DNA from: Polaribacter sp. Z022
Lineage (GTDB): Bacteria; Bacteroidota; Bacteroidia; Flavobacteriales; Flavobacteriaceae
DNA: 64,000 nucleotides
Direction: 5' to 3'
Assembly (NCBI RefSeq): GCF_023555495.1
Contig: NZ_JALCZO010000001.1
Coordinates: 1 to 64,000 of the forward strand
Shown: piece by piece, positions 33,509-44,731 of the stretch
Numbering within the stretch: the stretch's first letter is position 1
Layout of the letters: each line of letters opens with the position of its first letter
Translations under genes and position numbers: made by a program
The notes under the pieces: model-generated
What the model was told of the DNA's origin: nothing
The model's input: only the letters and a program-made list of their open reading frames with translations
The model's database searches: none

Positions 33509-34153
33509 TTATGGAGTGTAAATTTTATTTTTTATAGCATACATAACCAAACCTACTCTGTTTTTTACATTTAATTTAGTAAACAAAACATCTCTATAAC
33601 CATCTATAGTTTTAGGGCTTAAGCACATTTTATCTGCTATTTCTTTATAGGTTAATTCTGAACAAGCATATTTCATAAATGATTTTTGTCTATCATTTAA
33701 TTTAACTTCTTCTTCTCCTTTTCCAGAAAGAGATTTCATTAATAAACTTGTAACACTTTTAGTATGATAAAATCCATTTTCTGCAATTTCTATCAGAGCT
33801 TTTTCTAAAACACTTTTTTCAGTATCCTTCAATAAATAACCAACTGCACCAACTTTTAACATTTTTAATATTGTTGCATCTTCATCTTCAACAGAAAGTG
33901 CCATAACATTAACGTTGTTATGATTTTTAGAAATCCAATCTGTAGTTTCTATACCATTCATTATAGGCATATTTATATCCATTAAAACCACATCTGGTAT
34001 AAATTTAGGAGATTCAGAAAACTTATCTATTAATTCTTGTCCGTTTTTACATGTATATAATACTTTAAATTTATCAAAAGTATTAACCATTGCAGCAATT
34101 GCCTGAGATAGTAATGTATGATCGTCTACAATTACAACTGAATATTTTATCAT
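33509..34153 (-). CDS. NarL/LuxR-family response regulator
   Basis: 214 residues. Receiver domain with the DD pair (VVIVDDHTLL), phospho-acceptor Asp in VLMDINMPIMNG (about 57) and Lys in YLLKDTEKS. C-terminal LuxR-type HTH (LNDRQKSFMKYACSELTYKE ... MCLSPKTIDGYRDVLFTKL). Overlaps the histidine kinase stop by 4 bp and is clearly its partner. Target genes unknown; the GGGG-N4-CCCC palindrome at 36294 upstream of the same operon is a candidate site. Confidence 0.95.
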   Translation of the reverse strand: MIKYSVVIVDDHTLLSQAIAAMVNTFDKFKVLYTCKNGQELIDKFSESPKFIPDVVLMDINMPIMNGIETTDWISKNHNNVNVMALSVEDEDATILKMLKVGAVGYLLKDTEKSVLEKALIEIAENGFYHTKSVTSLLMKSLSGKGEEEVKLNDRQKSFMKYACSELTYKEIADKMCLSPKTIDGYRDVLFTKLNVKNRVGLVMYAIKNKIYTP

Positions 34154-34902
34154 AATTTATATACTATTTTTAAAATTGTTCCTTTGTTTTTTTCTGATAT
34201 AAATACAGCTGATGCTCCTATTAATTTTGCTCTATTTTTTATATTTCCTAAACCTATACCTGTAGATTTATTTTCAGAAGTTGAAAAACCAATTCCATCA
34301 TCTTTAGCTTCTATTAACAATTCTTTATCCTTAAAATCTAATAAAACTTCTAAATTAGATGCTTTAGAATGTTTAATTGTATTCGAAAAAAATTCTTGTA
34401 AAATTCTAAAGATGATAATACTAGATTTTTCGTCAATTTTTTGTTCTTCTCCTAAAATATTTAAACTTGAACTAATAAAATTTAACCTATTAAATCTATC
34501 TATTTCTAATTGAATAGCATCCTTTAAATTTATATTTTTTATAGCTTCAGGATTAATTAATTTAGATAAAGCTCTTACTTCTGTTAGTCCTTTTGTTATT
34601 GTTTCTGAAACATCTTTTAAACTACCTGCGCTTGCACTTTGCAACTGAATTTTTGCTAAGGTTAACAATTGGCCAATATTGTCATGTAATTCCCAGCTAA
34701 TGTTTCTAAGCGTCTCTTCTCTTATTTCAATTTGAGTTTCAGAAATTTCTCTTTCAAATCTTTTTTTAGCTTCTTCTTGTTGCTGTAATAGTAAGTTTTT
34801 CCTTTTTTGAAAAAAACCAAATAATAACACAATAAAAATAACAAACAACACAATTATTAATGTTGTTGTAATTAAAATTATTACTCTTTCTTCTGACTCC
34901 AT
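34150..34902 (-). CDS. Membrane sensor histidine kinase (HisKA_3 type)
   Basis: 250 residues from the ATG at 34902. One N-terminal membrane helix (VIILITTTLIIVLFVIFIVL), a coiled-coil (about 40-70), the phospho-acceptor box LRNISWELHDNIGQLLTLAK, N-box EFFSNTIKHSKASNLEV, and G-box DDGIGF ... GIGLGNIKNRAKLIGA. No periplasmic sensor domain is present, so the signal is sensed in the membrane or through a partner, possibly the multi-helix protein encoded just upstream, whose gene it overlaps by 22 bp. Confidence 0.94.
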   Translation of the reverse strand: MESEERVIILITTTLIIVLFVIFIVLLFGFFQKRKNLLLQQQEEAKKRFEREISETQIEIREETLRNISWELHDNIGQLLTLAKIQLQSASAGSLKDVSETITKGLTEVRALSKLINPEAIKNINLKDAIQLEIDRFNRLNFISSSLNILGEEQKIDEKSSIIIFRILQEFFSNTIKHSKASNLEVLLDFKDKELLIEAKDDGIGFSTSENKSTGIGLGNIKNRAKLIGASAVFISEKNKGTILKIVYKL

Positions 34903-35531
34903 AATGCTCCAAATATAAAAATACAATACATAATTGTTACTAAAATATATTGAACATTAAACAATAAATGCACTTCAGATTTTGTTATGCTCTGCATAGA
35001 ATTCATTAATGTTGTAATTGGTATTGTACCCAAATAATATATTAATAAGCCTACAGTAATCCAAAATGAAAGTGATTTTTTAAAATTTAAAATACTGTCA
35101 GAATTTATAAAGTCTTTAAAAAATAAAAATATAGCTATAGTAACAGAAAAACTACCAGTAATAGAAGCTAAATCATTATATTTTAACAAATAATCACCCT
35201 GATAAATGGCATATAAGTTTGATGAAAAATAAATTATATTAAAAACTAAGATAATACCAATAACTATTTTTTTTGTCACTTTAAAAGGTAAAATTTCTCT
35301 TATGAAAAATAAAAGACAATTAAATTCAAAGAAAGTGAGTATATTATATACAGGAAGACTACTAAACTTTAAAACATGATTAAAGTAATATGCAATTCCC
35401 TCAAACAATAACATAAAAAATAAATATGCAGAAAAATATTTTAAATTTATATCAAATGTTTTTTTAAAAAAACATTTGATATAAATTAATGTTGAGATAA
35501 AATATAATGTATAAATTAGTTTAATAAACAT
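34881..35531 (-). CDS. Multi-helix membrane protein upstream of the histidine kinase
   Basis: 216 residues with six to seven hydrophobic helices (FIKLIYTLYFISTLIYI, YFSAYLFFMLLFEGIAYYF, VYNILTFFEFNCLLFFIREI, IVIGIILVFNIIYFSSNLYA, VTIAIFLFFKDF, WITVGLLIYYLGTIPIT, LFNVQYILVTIMYCIFIFGA). No family recognised. The gene overlap with the kinase and the lack of a sensor domain there make it a candidate signal input component (inference). Confidence 0.75.
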   Translation of the reverse strand: MFIKLIYTLYFISTLIYIKCFFKKTFDINLKYFSAYLFFMLLFEGIAYYFNHVLKFSSLPVYNILTFFEFNCLLFFIREILPFKVTKKIVIGIILVFNIIYFSSNLYAIYQGDYLLKYNDLASITGSFSVTIAIFLFFKDFINSDSILNFKKSLSFWITVGLLIYYLGTIPITTLMNSMQSITKSEVHLLFNVQYILVTIMYCIFIFGALWSQKKE

Positions 35532-35532
35532 A

Positions 35533-36147
35533 TTAATGAGGAGGAGAAGGTTCTAATTTATTTGCACCAGAACTAGGCAACAAATTAGTTTGTATACTCG
35601 TAAATGGCACAAATGAAGCTCTAGAAACCTTTTTAGTTTCATCACTACTAAATTTATTTAAAAATTTTGTAAACGGTATAGGTTGTCCTTTTTCAGAATA
35701 TAAAGGTTCAAAAGCAACATCATTTTTATTACCAATTTTTGCAGTTGGCATAAAAATTAAAGTTTCTCTTCCTCTTAAATCAGTTTGTTTATAATCTATT
35801 GGATAAGCAGCAGAAAATATTCTTAAACCAGTAAGCTTTATATCTTTATCATTTGATAATTTTTCTAAATATGCTATATATTGTTTTAAGTCTTCTAAAT
35901 TATAAAAATGAGATAAACTTTCTATAGAATCTTTACCATTTGTAAGTTTTGCTCTATACTTATCTAATACTATTTTTTGACCTTTATCATATGTATTAAA
36001 CATACTTGCCATTTCATTATAAGTTATTGCTTGTGCTGGTCTTGAGTTATTAATTTCTTTACTAACATGATTACAGTCTGATTTACAATTAGAAAAGATA
36101 AAAGATAACATTAGTAGTAATAATACTATTTTTTGATTTGGTTTCAT
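35533..36147 (-). CDS. Lipoprotein of unknown function in the two-component operon
   Basis: 204 residues, lipobox FSNC (Cys 21) after MKPNQKIVLLLLMLSF. The mature protein has DKYRAKLTNGKDSIESLSHF, LKQYIAYLEKLSNDKDIKLT and LRGRETLIFMPTAKIGNKND with no family I recognise; it ends in a Pro-rich tail (SGANKLEPSPPH). One bp upstream of the membrane gene 34881-35531, so it is the first gene of the operon ending in the response regulator and could be an envelope sensor component. Confidence 0.75.
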   Translation of the reverse strand: MKPNQKIVLLLLMLSFIFSNCKSDCNHVSKEINNSRPAQAITYNEMASMFNTYDKGQKIVLDKYRAKLTNGKDSIESLSHFYNLEDLKQYIAYLEKLSNDKDIKLTGLRIFSAAYPIDYKQTDLRGRETLIFMPTAKIGNKNDVAFEPLYSEKGQPIPFTKFLNKFSSDETKKVSRASFVPFTSIQTNLLPSSGANKLEPSPPH

Positions 36148-36449
36148 AAAAATTGGTTTGATTAATTTTTATAAAAATACAAATTTAATTTACTCAATTA
36201 TAAACACAAATAAAAAAACACCACAAACACTTGTTATACATTTAGTTACAACACTACAAATGAAGTATTCAATACATATACCTAAATAAAAAAGGGGTTT
36301 TCCCCCTATAAAAATAGAAGTAAATCACTCTTGTATAAAAACAATAAAATTTAAAAATTTGTATTGTATTAAGAAGTATGTAAAAATACACTAATAAGGG
36401 GAAATTGCTTAAAAACATCTTATAACTTTAAGGTGTTTTTTTTATACAA
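36148..36449. other. Gene-free region with structured elements
   Basis: No convincing reading frame on either strand. It holds a GGGG-N4-CCCC palindrome (36294-36305), an isolated AAGGGGAAA near 36396, and a hairpin whose arms AAAAACATCTT (about 36412-36422) and AAGGTGTTTTT (about 36430-36440) pair with one G-U and are followed by Ts on the plus strand. The last looks like a plus-strand terminator with no plus-strand gene before it. Confidence 0.5.
36294..36305. promoter_or_regulatory. GGGG-TTTT-CCCC palindrome
   Basis: A perfect GC dyad in otherwise almost pure AT DNA, about 147 bp upstream of the first gene of the lipoprotein - membrane protein - kinase - regulator operon. Inference: binding site of the encoded NarL-type regulator. 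Confidence 0.4.
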
Positions 36450-36483
36450 AAAAGCCTCAAAGTAAATATACTTTGAGGCTTTT
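36450..36483 (-). terminator. Terminator of atpD-atpC
   Basis: Arms 36450-36464 and 36469-36483 (15 bp, GCCTCAAAG core) with a 4-nt loop and flanking A/T, 19 bp after the atpC stop. Confidence 0.88.
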
Positions 36484-36502
36484 GAATATAAATTTTATAA
36501 AC

Positions 36503-36796
36503 TTAATCAGCTAAAATAATAGCTTTGTTATCATTTAATTCTAATGTACCAGAATTAATAACTAAAGTTAAAATTTTATCATCTGTAGTATCTGGAACCA
36601 ATTTTCCATTCAAATCATCTAATTGTATATTAGTTTGATTGTGAATATGAATTTTTATTGTTCCTTCTTTTAAATTAGAAACTACTGGTGCGTGATTATT
36701 TAGCATTTGAAACTCTCCATTTACACCTGGAACTGACATTGAGTCAATTTCTGATGAAAATAAAATAGCTTCTGGTGTTACAATTTCTAAATACAT
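36503..36796 (-). CDS. atpC: F1F0 ATP synthase epsilon subunit
   Basis: 97 residues: only the N-terminal beta-sandwich domain of epsilon (MYLEIVTPEAILFSSEIDSM, PGVNGEFQMLNNHAPVVSNL, INSGTLELNDNKAIILAD). The C-terminal helical inhibitory domain found in longer homologs is absent, as usual in Bacteroidota. 20 bp after atpD. Confidence 0.95.
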   Translation of the reverse strand: MYLEIVTPEAILFSSEIDSMSVPGVNGEFQMLNNHAPVVSNLKEGTIKIHIHNQTNIQLDDLNGKLVPDTTDDKILTLVINSGTLELNDNKAIILAD

Positions 36797-36816
36797 ATTT
36801 ATAATTTAAAAAATTA

Positions 36817-38364
<1,548 letters not shown>

Positions 38365-38454
38365 TCACTCTCATTTTCAGGAGGCAAAGGTAATTTTTTT
38401 GATTGGAAATAAAAAAGATTTTTTACTTAAAAACTTTAATTTAAGGATATAAAA

Positions 38455-38483
38455 AAAAGCCTCATCAATATGATGAGGCTTTT
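38455..38483 (-). terminator. Terminator of the OmpA/TSP3 gene
   Basis: AAAAGCCTCATCA (38455-38467) and TGATGAGGCTTTT (38471-38483), 3-nt loop, T/A runs on both sides, 21 bp after the stop. Confidence 0.88.
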
Positions 38484-38504
38484 GAATATTATAAAAGTAA
38501 GAAA

Positions 38505-39866
38505 TTAGTTTGTAACTTTAATCTCAACTCTTCTGTTATTAGCTCTTCCTGCTCTAGTTTTGTTAGAATCTACTGGTTTAGTTTCACCATATCCGTTAGC
38601 TTCTAATCTACTTGCATCAACACCTTTCTTAACTAAATAGTTTTTAACAGCGTTAGCTCTTTTTTCAGAAATTCTTTGATTAATTGCATCTCCTCCACTA
38701 CTATCAGTATGACCTTCAATAGCAAAAGTTGCTTTTGCATTTTTGTTCATAATATCAACAATTGCATTTAATTGCTTAGTAACTCCTGGTTTAAAAGAAG
38801 ATCTACCTGTATTAAATAAAATTGATTTAGCTGTAAAGTTTAATACTTCAATAGCTTCTTTAGTAATTACTTTTTCAGGACATCCACCTTCAGAAGCAAC
38901 ACCTGCAACTGTAGGACATTTGTCATCTTTATCTAATACACCATCACCATCAGTATCTGGCCAAGGACAACCTGCATTTGCAGCTGGACCAGCAACAGAA
39001 GCACATTTATCATCTTTATCTACAACACCATCTCCATCAGAATCAGGACAACCTTTGTTAGCTTTAGTTCCTTTTGAGTTAGGACACATATCATCTTTAT
39101 CAGCTACACCATCTCCATCAGAATCAGGACAACCATTCATTGCAGCTAAACCAGCAACGTTAGGACAAGCATCATCAGAATCTTTAACACCATCTCCATC
39201 AGCATCAGGACATCCGTTAAATTCTTTTAAACCTGCAACTTCTGGACAAGCATCTTCTTTGTCATATACACCATCACCATCAGTGTCTTTTCCTCCAAAT
39301 TTAATAACTAAACCTAAAGAATGTTGCCAATGATTTTGAACATTTTCGCTGAAAGCATGCTTAAATCCTGTATGAAAGTTTAAACCTACATTATTGTTAA
39401 ACCAAGTATTAAAACCAGCTCCTCCAGTTAGCATTCCTTCACCATTAGAATCAGCATTTACATAACTCCCTCCTAAATGAACATAAGGGTCAAACCACTG
39501 AGAAGTATCTCCTATTAAGTTATTTAAGTCATATAATACAGATAAATCACCTGAATAATATAAAAAGTCAGAATCATTTTCTGATAAAAAAGTTTCAATC
39601 TTATTAATTGAACCGGCTAATTGTAAGGTAAAACCTTTGTCTAAATATTTCCCTACAGAAATTCTTGAAATTGAAGGCAAAATATTCCAATCTGTATTTC
39701 CAAATAAATCTTTATAATGTTCTCCAGTAGTTATATCATGATGAATAAAGTCTACAGTATTTACACCAAAACCAACAGCCCATGGGTTATTTTCATCTTG
39801 TGCGTTTACGTTACCAACTGTTACCAACGTAAACAAAGCTATCACAGCTAATTTTAATCGTTTCAT
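38505..39866 (-). CDS. OmpA family protein with thrombospondin type 3 repeats
   Basis: 453 residues from the ATG at 39866 ([20 protein letters not shown], signal peptide ending NAQ). An N-terminal 8-strand-like barrel (about 20-195), five or six calcium-binding TSP3 repeats ([19 protein letters not shown] type, about 195-325) and a C-terminal OmpA peptidoglycan-binding domain ([40 protein letters not shown]). It ties the outer membrane to the cell wall; such proteins are among the most abundant outer-membrane proteins of flavobacteria. Confidence 0.95.
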   Translation of the reverse strand: MKRLKLAVIALFTLVTVGNVNAQDENNPWAVGFGVNTVDFIHHDITTGEHYKDLFGNTDWNILPSISRISVGKYLDKGFTLQLAGSINKIETFLSENDSDFLYYSGDLSVLYDLNNLIGDTSQWFDPYVHLGGSYVNADSNGEGMLTGGAGFNTWFNNNVGLNFHTGFKHAFSENVQNHWQHSLGLVIKFGGKDTDGDGVYDKEDACPEVAGLKEFNGCPDADGDGVKDSDDACPNVAGLAAMNGCPDSDGDGVADKDDMCPNSKGTKANKGCPDSDGDGVVDKDDKCASVAGPAANAGCPWPDTDGDGVLDKDDKCPTVAGVASEGGCPEKVITKEAIEVLNFTAKSILFNTGRSSFKPGVTKQLNAIVDIMNKNAKATFAIEGHTDSSGGDAINQRISEKRANAVKNYLVKKGVDASRLEANGYGETKPVDSNKTRAGRANNRRVEIKVTN

Positions 39867-40014
39867 TATCAAATTTTTAAATTAAAAGTTCGTTATTATT
39901 ATACGCAAAAGTAACCCCTTAAAACGTATTTACAAAGACAAATGTACAAAATATTTAAAAAACTTCATTTTTTAATAATTCTAAATAGCAATTAAACACC
40001 TAAAATTTTCATTT

Positions 40015-43000
40015 TTAAAAATTCACTTCAACAATATTAATATCATTATTAATATATATAAGTATTTTTTTTTCAACATTAAAGCCCATTGATTTTAATA
40101 CCCTTTCATACTTTAAAAGTTGTTGATGATGTTCTTTTGAGGGATTTCCTGTCTTATAATCTATGATAACAACATTGTTTTTAGTACTAAAAACCAATCT
40201 ATCTGGAATTATAGTTTGATTATCTACATCTACAATTTCTCTTTCATTAAACACAATTATATTATTTGAGTAGTAATGAGCTAATTCTTTATGATTGACA
40301 ATTTTTAAAATAGCTTCATTTATTGATTTAACTTGTTCATTATTTATAATACCATTTTGAGCATATTGATCAATTACAAAACTAACATCTTTCATTGTTT
40401 TTATTTTTCCAAAAATTTCATGAAGCAAGTTTCCAAAATCAATAGCATCACCTTGACCTGTATTCCACAATTTAGAAGCACCTGCTAACAAAACAATATT
40501 ATGTTGTTTCCAAGGAGTTGAAATAAATTTTTCATGTACTTCTCCAACAGAATCAACATTTTCTTTTCTGCTAACCCTTTGTTCATCACCAAAAGTATAT
40601 TCTAAAAGAGAATCTTGCCAAAGATTTATTTGCTTTAAATAATTTATAAAAACTCCTGAATAGAAATTAGTATTTTCTTCTCCTTTTGGTGATATTTTTT
40701 TCTCAGTAATTATATGCAACTGTTCTACTGCTCTAGTTAAAGTAACATACAATAAATTAAAATTATCTAATTCTAACTCTTCTCTTTGATTATTGTAAAT
40801 CTCGAGTCCTCGTTCACTAACAATACTCAAACTTTTATTATAATCTACTAATAATTCATTAAAGCCATTATAAGATTCTGGTAATTTATTTAACCAAGAT
40901 TTTGGTTTTATTTGCCTATATACATCTACATCACAAGGAAAAATAACAACAGGAAACTCAAGCCCTTTAGATTTATGAATGGTCATTACCTGAACTGCAC
41001 TTGAACTTTCTGGAGCTACAATACTTAATCTATCTTTTTTTAATTCCCAAAACTCTAAAAAATCAGCAATATCTGTAGCTTTTCTTTGCTGTTCTAAAAC
41101 AATATCTAAGAAAAATTGAATATAAGCATCAGACGAATTTACCAAATGGAAACCTCTAATTATGTACTCTATTTTTTCATAAAAAGGAAGTTCGTAAAAT
41201 TCTAAAATATCAAATGATATTCCATACTTATTTAGGCTTTCAAAAATTACATTATTATCTGCTTTTACAAGCTCATTAAAAAAATTGTGTTTTGGTTTTG
41301 CAATTTTTAAGTGATTATACAAAAAATACAACATATCAAAACGTATTTCTTCATCACTTGGGTTATGCAACACCTTTAATAAATCTATAACAAAAGAAAC
41401 TTTAGCGCTATTTTTTAATAATAATGTTTCAGACGAAACAATATTTATATCGTTTTCAGATAAATAATTTGCTACTGCAACACCATCTTTTCTTGTTCTA
41501 GTTAAAACACATATTTCATTTAAAGAAAAACTATCTTTTAACTTATTTATTTTTTCTAAAACTTTTTGTTGATATTTAATTCTATCTAGTTCTTTATCTT
41601 GTTCCTTATCTAAAAAACTTAAAGAAACATAACCTCCTTTTTTAGAGTTTTCTAACTGTTTATTTCCTTCTAAAAACAGATTTTTATAAGAATTATTTTG
41701 AAGAAAATTAGAAGTGTGTTGAAAAAAAGAATTATTAAAATTTATGATTTCTGAAAAACTTCTATAATTTGTATCTAAATTTTTTATCTCTTTATTTATA
41801 TGAAAAGGGTTTTCTTTGTCTGAACCTATATTAATAAACTGTTCCGCTTTTCCTCCACGCCATCTGTAAATAGCCTGTTTTCCATCTCCAACTATTAATA
41901 AATTACTATTTTCTTGTGCAAGTGCATTATCTATTAAAGGAATTAAATTTTGCCACTGCAATACAGAAGTATCTTGCATTTCATCAATAAAATAATTCTG
42001 AAAACGCTGCCCTATTCTCTCATAAATAAATGGCGCTGGTTGGTCTTTTATATTATCAGAAATTAGCTGATTAAACTCTGCATTTAACCTAATATTATTA
42101 TCTTCTTTTATTGCTTCTAACTCAGAATTTATATTATTTAAAACCGCTAAAGGAATAATACTCTTTAAAGCCAATTTATTCATTGAAAATTGTTGATAAA
42201 CAAGCTCAGATTCTTTAAAATAATGAATAATAACTGGTACAATATTATCTATTGACGATGCAATTGCATCTGTAGTAGATTTAGAATAATACTGATTATT
42301 TTCTATAGCCTTTTTTATAGTTTCACTACGTTTTATAAAATCTATATTTACAGATTTTTTACTTAAATCTAAAAAGAACTTAGGTATGGTTCCACGCATA
42401 AAATCTTTCTGAACCAAATCATTACTTTCTATAAGATCTAAACAATCTTTACCAATTTTAATTAATGATTGTTTTAATTCTTTTTGTTGCTGAAATAATT
42501 TAGATTTTAAATCTGTAAAATCATCCATTTTTTTATCAGCTAAACTTCTAAAATGTTTTACATCATCTTCATTTAACAATATTCTAGAAAACTCACTTAA
42601 ATCTCTAGAAATATCCCACGATTTATCATCATCGGTTTTATCTAAAGAATAATCAATTAATAGATTGGTTAATTTTTTATCAGTTCCAATTTTTGAAATT
42701 AAGACATCTACAGCTTCATTTAAAAGAGAAACAGCATCCATTTCTACCTCAAAATTTAGTGACAAGCCTAAATCAAAAGCAAAATTCTTTATTATTTTGT
42801 GAGTAAAACTATCTATAGTAGTTATTGAAAAGGCAGAATAATTTTGTAAAACAGCTTCTAAAATTTTCTTACTTCTTTGTTGAATTACAGATTTTTCTAC
42901 TTCTATTTCTTTAATTATAATTTTAAATAAATCATTTTCTTTTCCTATTGCAAAATCTTCTAGATTACTTAAAACACGTTCTTTCATTTCTCCAGCAGCC

Positions 43001-43149
43001 TTGTTTGTAAACGTGATTGCTAAGATTTTCTGAAAAGAAAAAACATCTTCAGTATTCAATAATACTTTAAGATATTCTTTTACTAATGTAAAGGTTTTAC
43101 CACTTCCTGCAGAAGCATTGTAAACTTGAAAAGTTGATGATTTTTGCAC
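40015..43149 (-). CDS. AddA/RecB-like UvrD-family helicase-nuclease
   Basis: 1044 residues. Walker A in NASAGSGKTFTLVKEYLKVL, motif Ia ITFTNKAAGEMKERV, Walker B IDEMQD in NYFIDEMQDTSVLQWQ, later QVMTIHKSKGLEFPVV and NLLYVTLTRAVEQLHI (motifs V-VI), and a C-terminal PD-(D/E)xK-type nuclease (IPDRLVFSTKNNVVIIDYKT ... HHQQLLKYE). This is the beta-subunit-like half of a RecBCD/AddAB end-processing complex. The expected AddB-like partner is not adjacent and would have to lie elsewhere. Confidence 0.92.
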   Translation of the reverse strand: MQKSSTFQVYNASAGSGKTFTLVKEYLKVLLNTEDVFSFQKILAITFTNKAAGEMKERVLSNLEDFAIGKENDLFKIIIKEIEVEKSVIQQRSKKILEAVLQNYSAFSITTIDSFTHKIIKNFAFDLGLSLNFEVEMDAVSLLNEAVDVLISKIGTDKKLTNLLIDYSLDKTDDDKSWDISRDLSEFSRILLNEDDVKHFRSLADKKMDDFTDLKSKLFQQQKELKQSLIKIGKDCLDLIESNDLVQKDFMRGTIPKFFLDLSKKSVNIDFIKRSETIKKAIENNQYYSKSTTDAIASSIDNIVPVIIHYFKESELVYQQFSMNKLALKSIIPLAVLNNINSELEAIKEDNNIRLNAEFNQLISDNIKDQPAPFIYERIGQRFQNYFIDEMQDTSVLQWQNLIPLIDNALAQENSNLLIVGDGKQAIYRWRGGKAEQFINIGSDKENPFHINKEIKNLDTNYRSFSEIINFNNSFFQHTSNFLQNNSYKNLFLEGNKQLENSKKGGYVSLSFLDKEQDKELDRIKYQQKVLEKINKLKDSFSLNEICVLTRTRKDGVAVANYLSENDINIVSSETLLLKNSAKVSFVIDLLKVLHNPSDEEIRFDMLYFLYNHLKIAKPKHNFFNELVKADNNVIFESLNKYGISFDILEFYELPFYEKIEYIIRGFHLVNSSDAYIQFFLDIVLEQQRKATDIADFLEFWELKKDRLSIVAPESSSAVQVMTIHKSKGLEFPVVIFPCDVDVYRQIKPKSWLNKLPESYNGFNELLVDYNKSLSIVSERGLEIYNNQREELELDNFNLLYVTLTRAVEQLHIITEKKISPKGEENTNFYSGVFINYLKQINLWQDSLLEYTFGDEQRVSRKENVDSVGEVHEKFISTPWKQHNIVLLAGASKLWNTGQGDAIDFGNLLHEIFGKIKTMKDVSFVIDQYAQNGIINNEQVKSINEAILKIVNHKELAHYYSNNIIVFNEREIVDVDNQTIIPDRLVFSTKNNVVIIDYKTGNPSKEHHQQLLKYERVLKSMGFNVEKKILIYINNDINIVEVNF

Positions 43150-43173
43150 AGAACTATTTTTACTGCAAAATAC

Positions 43174-43204
43174 AAAAAGCCAAACAGTAATTGTTTGGCT
43201 TTTT
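43174..43204. terminator. Terminator downstream of the ZIP-repressor operon
   Basis: AAAAAGCCAAACA (43174-43186) with TGTTTGGCTTTTT (43192-43204), 5-nt loop, 20 bp after the ZIP stop and just before the helicase-nuclease start. Confidence 0.87.
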
Positions 43205-43224
43205 AATTATATTTTTTTTGATTT

Positions 43225-44061
43225 TTATCCTAAACCAACATCTAAAGACATCATTACAATAAAGCCTCCTATAAAACCAAGAGTTGCAATATCTGTATAT
43301 TTATCTCTTTGTGTTTCTGGTATTACTTCTTCTACAACCACAAAAATCATAGCACCTGCTGCAAAAGCCAAAGCATAAGGTAATATTGGAGTAAAAAATG
43401 AAACTGCTAAGGCACCTAAAACTGCTGCAACTGGTTCTACAACTGCAGATAATTGTCCATACCAAAAACTCTTTAACCTACTAACACCTTGCCTTCTTAA
43501 TGGCATTGCCACAGCAAATCCTTCTGGAAAATTTTGAATTCCTATACCAATTGCCAATGAAATTGCAGCAATAATCATTTCTGTTTGTTCTACGCCAACA
43601 AGTGTTGAAGCTGCACCAAACAACACACCAACTGCTAATCCTTCTGGTATATTATGTAATGTAATTGCTAAAACCAACAAGGTAGATCTGTGCAATTCTG
43701 TTTTAACACCTTCTGCTTCATTTTCTTTAAAGTTAATGTGTAAATGAGGCAATATTTTATCCATTCCAAAAAGCGACAAAGCTCCTAAAGCAAAACCTAT
43801 TGCAGCTGGTAAAACTTTTACAAAACCTTCTCCTGGACTATTGTCTATTGCAGGTGCCAATAAACTCCAAAAACTTGCAGCTACCATTACTCCTCCTGTA
43901 AAACCTAACATTCCATCTAAAACTGCTCTATTTGCTTTCTTAAAAAAGAAAACCAAAGCTGCTCCTGCTGCTGTTAAACCCCAAGTAAAAAGGGAAGCAT
44001 ATAATGCTGCTTGAATTGGATGTTCTTTTCCAAACTCAACTAGTTGATCAAATGTACTCAT
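43225..44061 (-). CDS. ZIP family metal transporter
   Basis: 278 residues, about eight membrane helices. The two metal-path signatures are present: HNIPEGLAVGVLFGA (helix IV) and GIGIQNFPEGFAVAMPLRRQ (helix V, with N-F-P-E-G). The intervening loop is short and contains HLHINFKENEAEG. ZupT-like proteins import Zn2+, Fe2+ or Mn2+. It overlaps the DtxR/MntR-type gene by 4 bp, so it should be regulated by that repressor. Confidence 0.93.
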   Translation of the reverse strand: MSTFDQLVEFGKEHPIQAALYASLFTWGLTAAGAALVFFFKKANRAVLDGMLGFTGGVMVAASFWSLLAPAIDNSPGEGFVKVLPAAIGFALGALSLFGMDKILPHLHINFKENEAEGVKTELHRSTLLVLAITLHNIPEGLAVGVLFGAASTLVGVEQTEMIIAAISLAIGIGIQNFPEGFAVAMPLRRQGVSRLKSFWYGQLSAVVEPVAAVLGALAVSFFTPILPYALAFAAGAMIFVVVEEVIPETQRDKYTDIATLGFIGGFIVMMSLDVGLG

Positions 44062-44714
44062 GACTTTTTTATATATAAATTGTTTGCTATTTTATTTGAG
44101 ATTGATAATTTTATATCATCTATTCTTATAGTTAAAGAATCATCAAAATCTTCTTTTTCTAAAACTGTAATTTGTTTCCCTAATTTTATTCCTTTTTTAT
44201 CTAAGAACTTTAAAAACTCTGAAGATGAATCATTAACTCCTACACAAATTCCACTTTCATTTTTTAACAAAGTAGATAATAAGCTTTTTTCTATGGTATT
44301 TATATTTCCTTCCTTATCAGGTATTGGATCTCCATGAGGGTCATGAGTTGGAAAACCTAAAAAAGTATCTATCTGGTCTATTAATTTTGGAGATTTTATA
44401 TGTTCTAATTGTTCTGCAACATCATGTACTTCATCCCATGAAAAATTAAGTTTTTCAACCAAAAAGACCTCCCAAAGTCTGTGCTTTCTTACAATGTTAG
44501 CTGCTATTTTCTTTCCAAAATTGGTTAATTTAACTCCTTGATACTTTTTATAAACTACTACTTCCTTTTCAGAAAGTTTCTTAATCATATCTGTTACAGA
44601 TGAAGCCTTTGTAATTAACTTTTTAGCAATAGCATTTGTACTAATTCCTTTATCAGTATCTATTTCTAAATGATAAATAGCTTTTAAATAATTTTCTTCA
44701 GAAAGTGTAAACAT
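44058..44714 (-). CDS. DtxR/MntR-family metal-dependent repressor with FeoA-like C-terminus
   Basis: 218 residues. N-terminal winged HTH (LSEENYLKAIYHLEIDTDKG, SSVTDMIKKLSEKEVVVYKK), dimerisation domain (RKHRLWEVFLVEKLNFSWDE) and a C-terminal SH3/FeoA-like domain (about 140-215). The key metal site reads A-E-Q-L-E-H, with Glu where iron-type DtxR has Cys102 (as in Mn-type MntR), but the MntR N-terminal Asp8/Glu11 pair is replaced (N/K), so metal choice is ambiguous between Fe and Mn. It probably represses its own operon and the divergent TonB receptor via the box at 44770-44783. Confidence 0.93.
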   Translation of the reverse strand: MFTLSEENYLKAIYHLEIDTDKGISTNAIAKKLITKASSVTDMIKKLSEKEVVVYKKYQGVKLTNFGKKIAANIVRKHRLWEVFLVEKLNFSWDEVHDVAEQLEHIKSPKLIDQIDTFLGFPTHDPHGDPIPDKEGNINTIEKSLLSTLLKNESGICVGVNDSSSEFLKFLDKKGIKLGKQITVLEKEDFDDSLTIRIDDIKLSISNKIANNLYIKKS

Positions 44715-44731
44715 AAATATTATTTATAACA

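Noticed and set aside
38890-39280. Regularly spaced repeats that look like a CRISPR array at first sight
   Set aside because: They are in-frame, codon-level TSP3 repeats of uneven similarity with no unique spacers of constant length.
38743-39333. A 196-residue plus-strand frame with SPSESGQP-type repeats
   Set aside because: It is the mirror of the TSP3 repeats of the OmpA protein; the repetition comes from the calcium-binding repeats on the other strand.
40015-43149. Naming the helicase-nuclease recB or addA
   Set aside because: Motifs support the family but the partner gene is not adjacent, so the exact complex type cannot be decided from this window.
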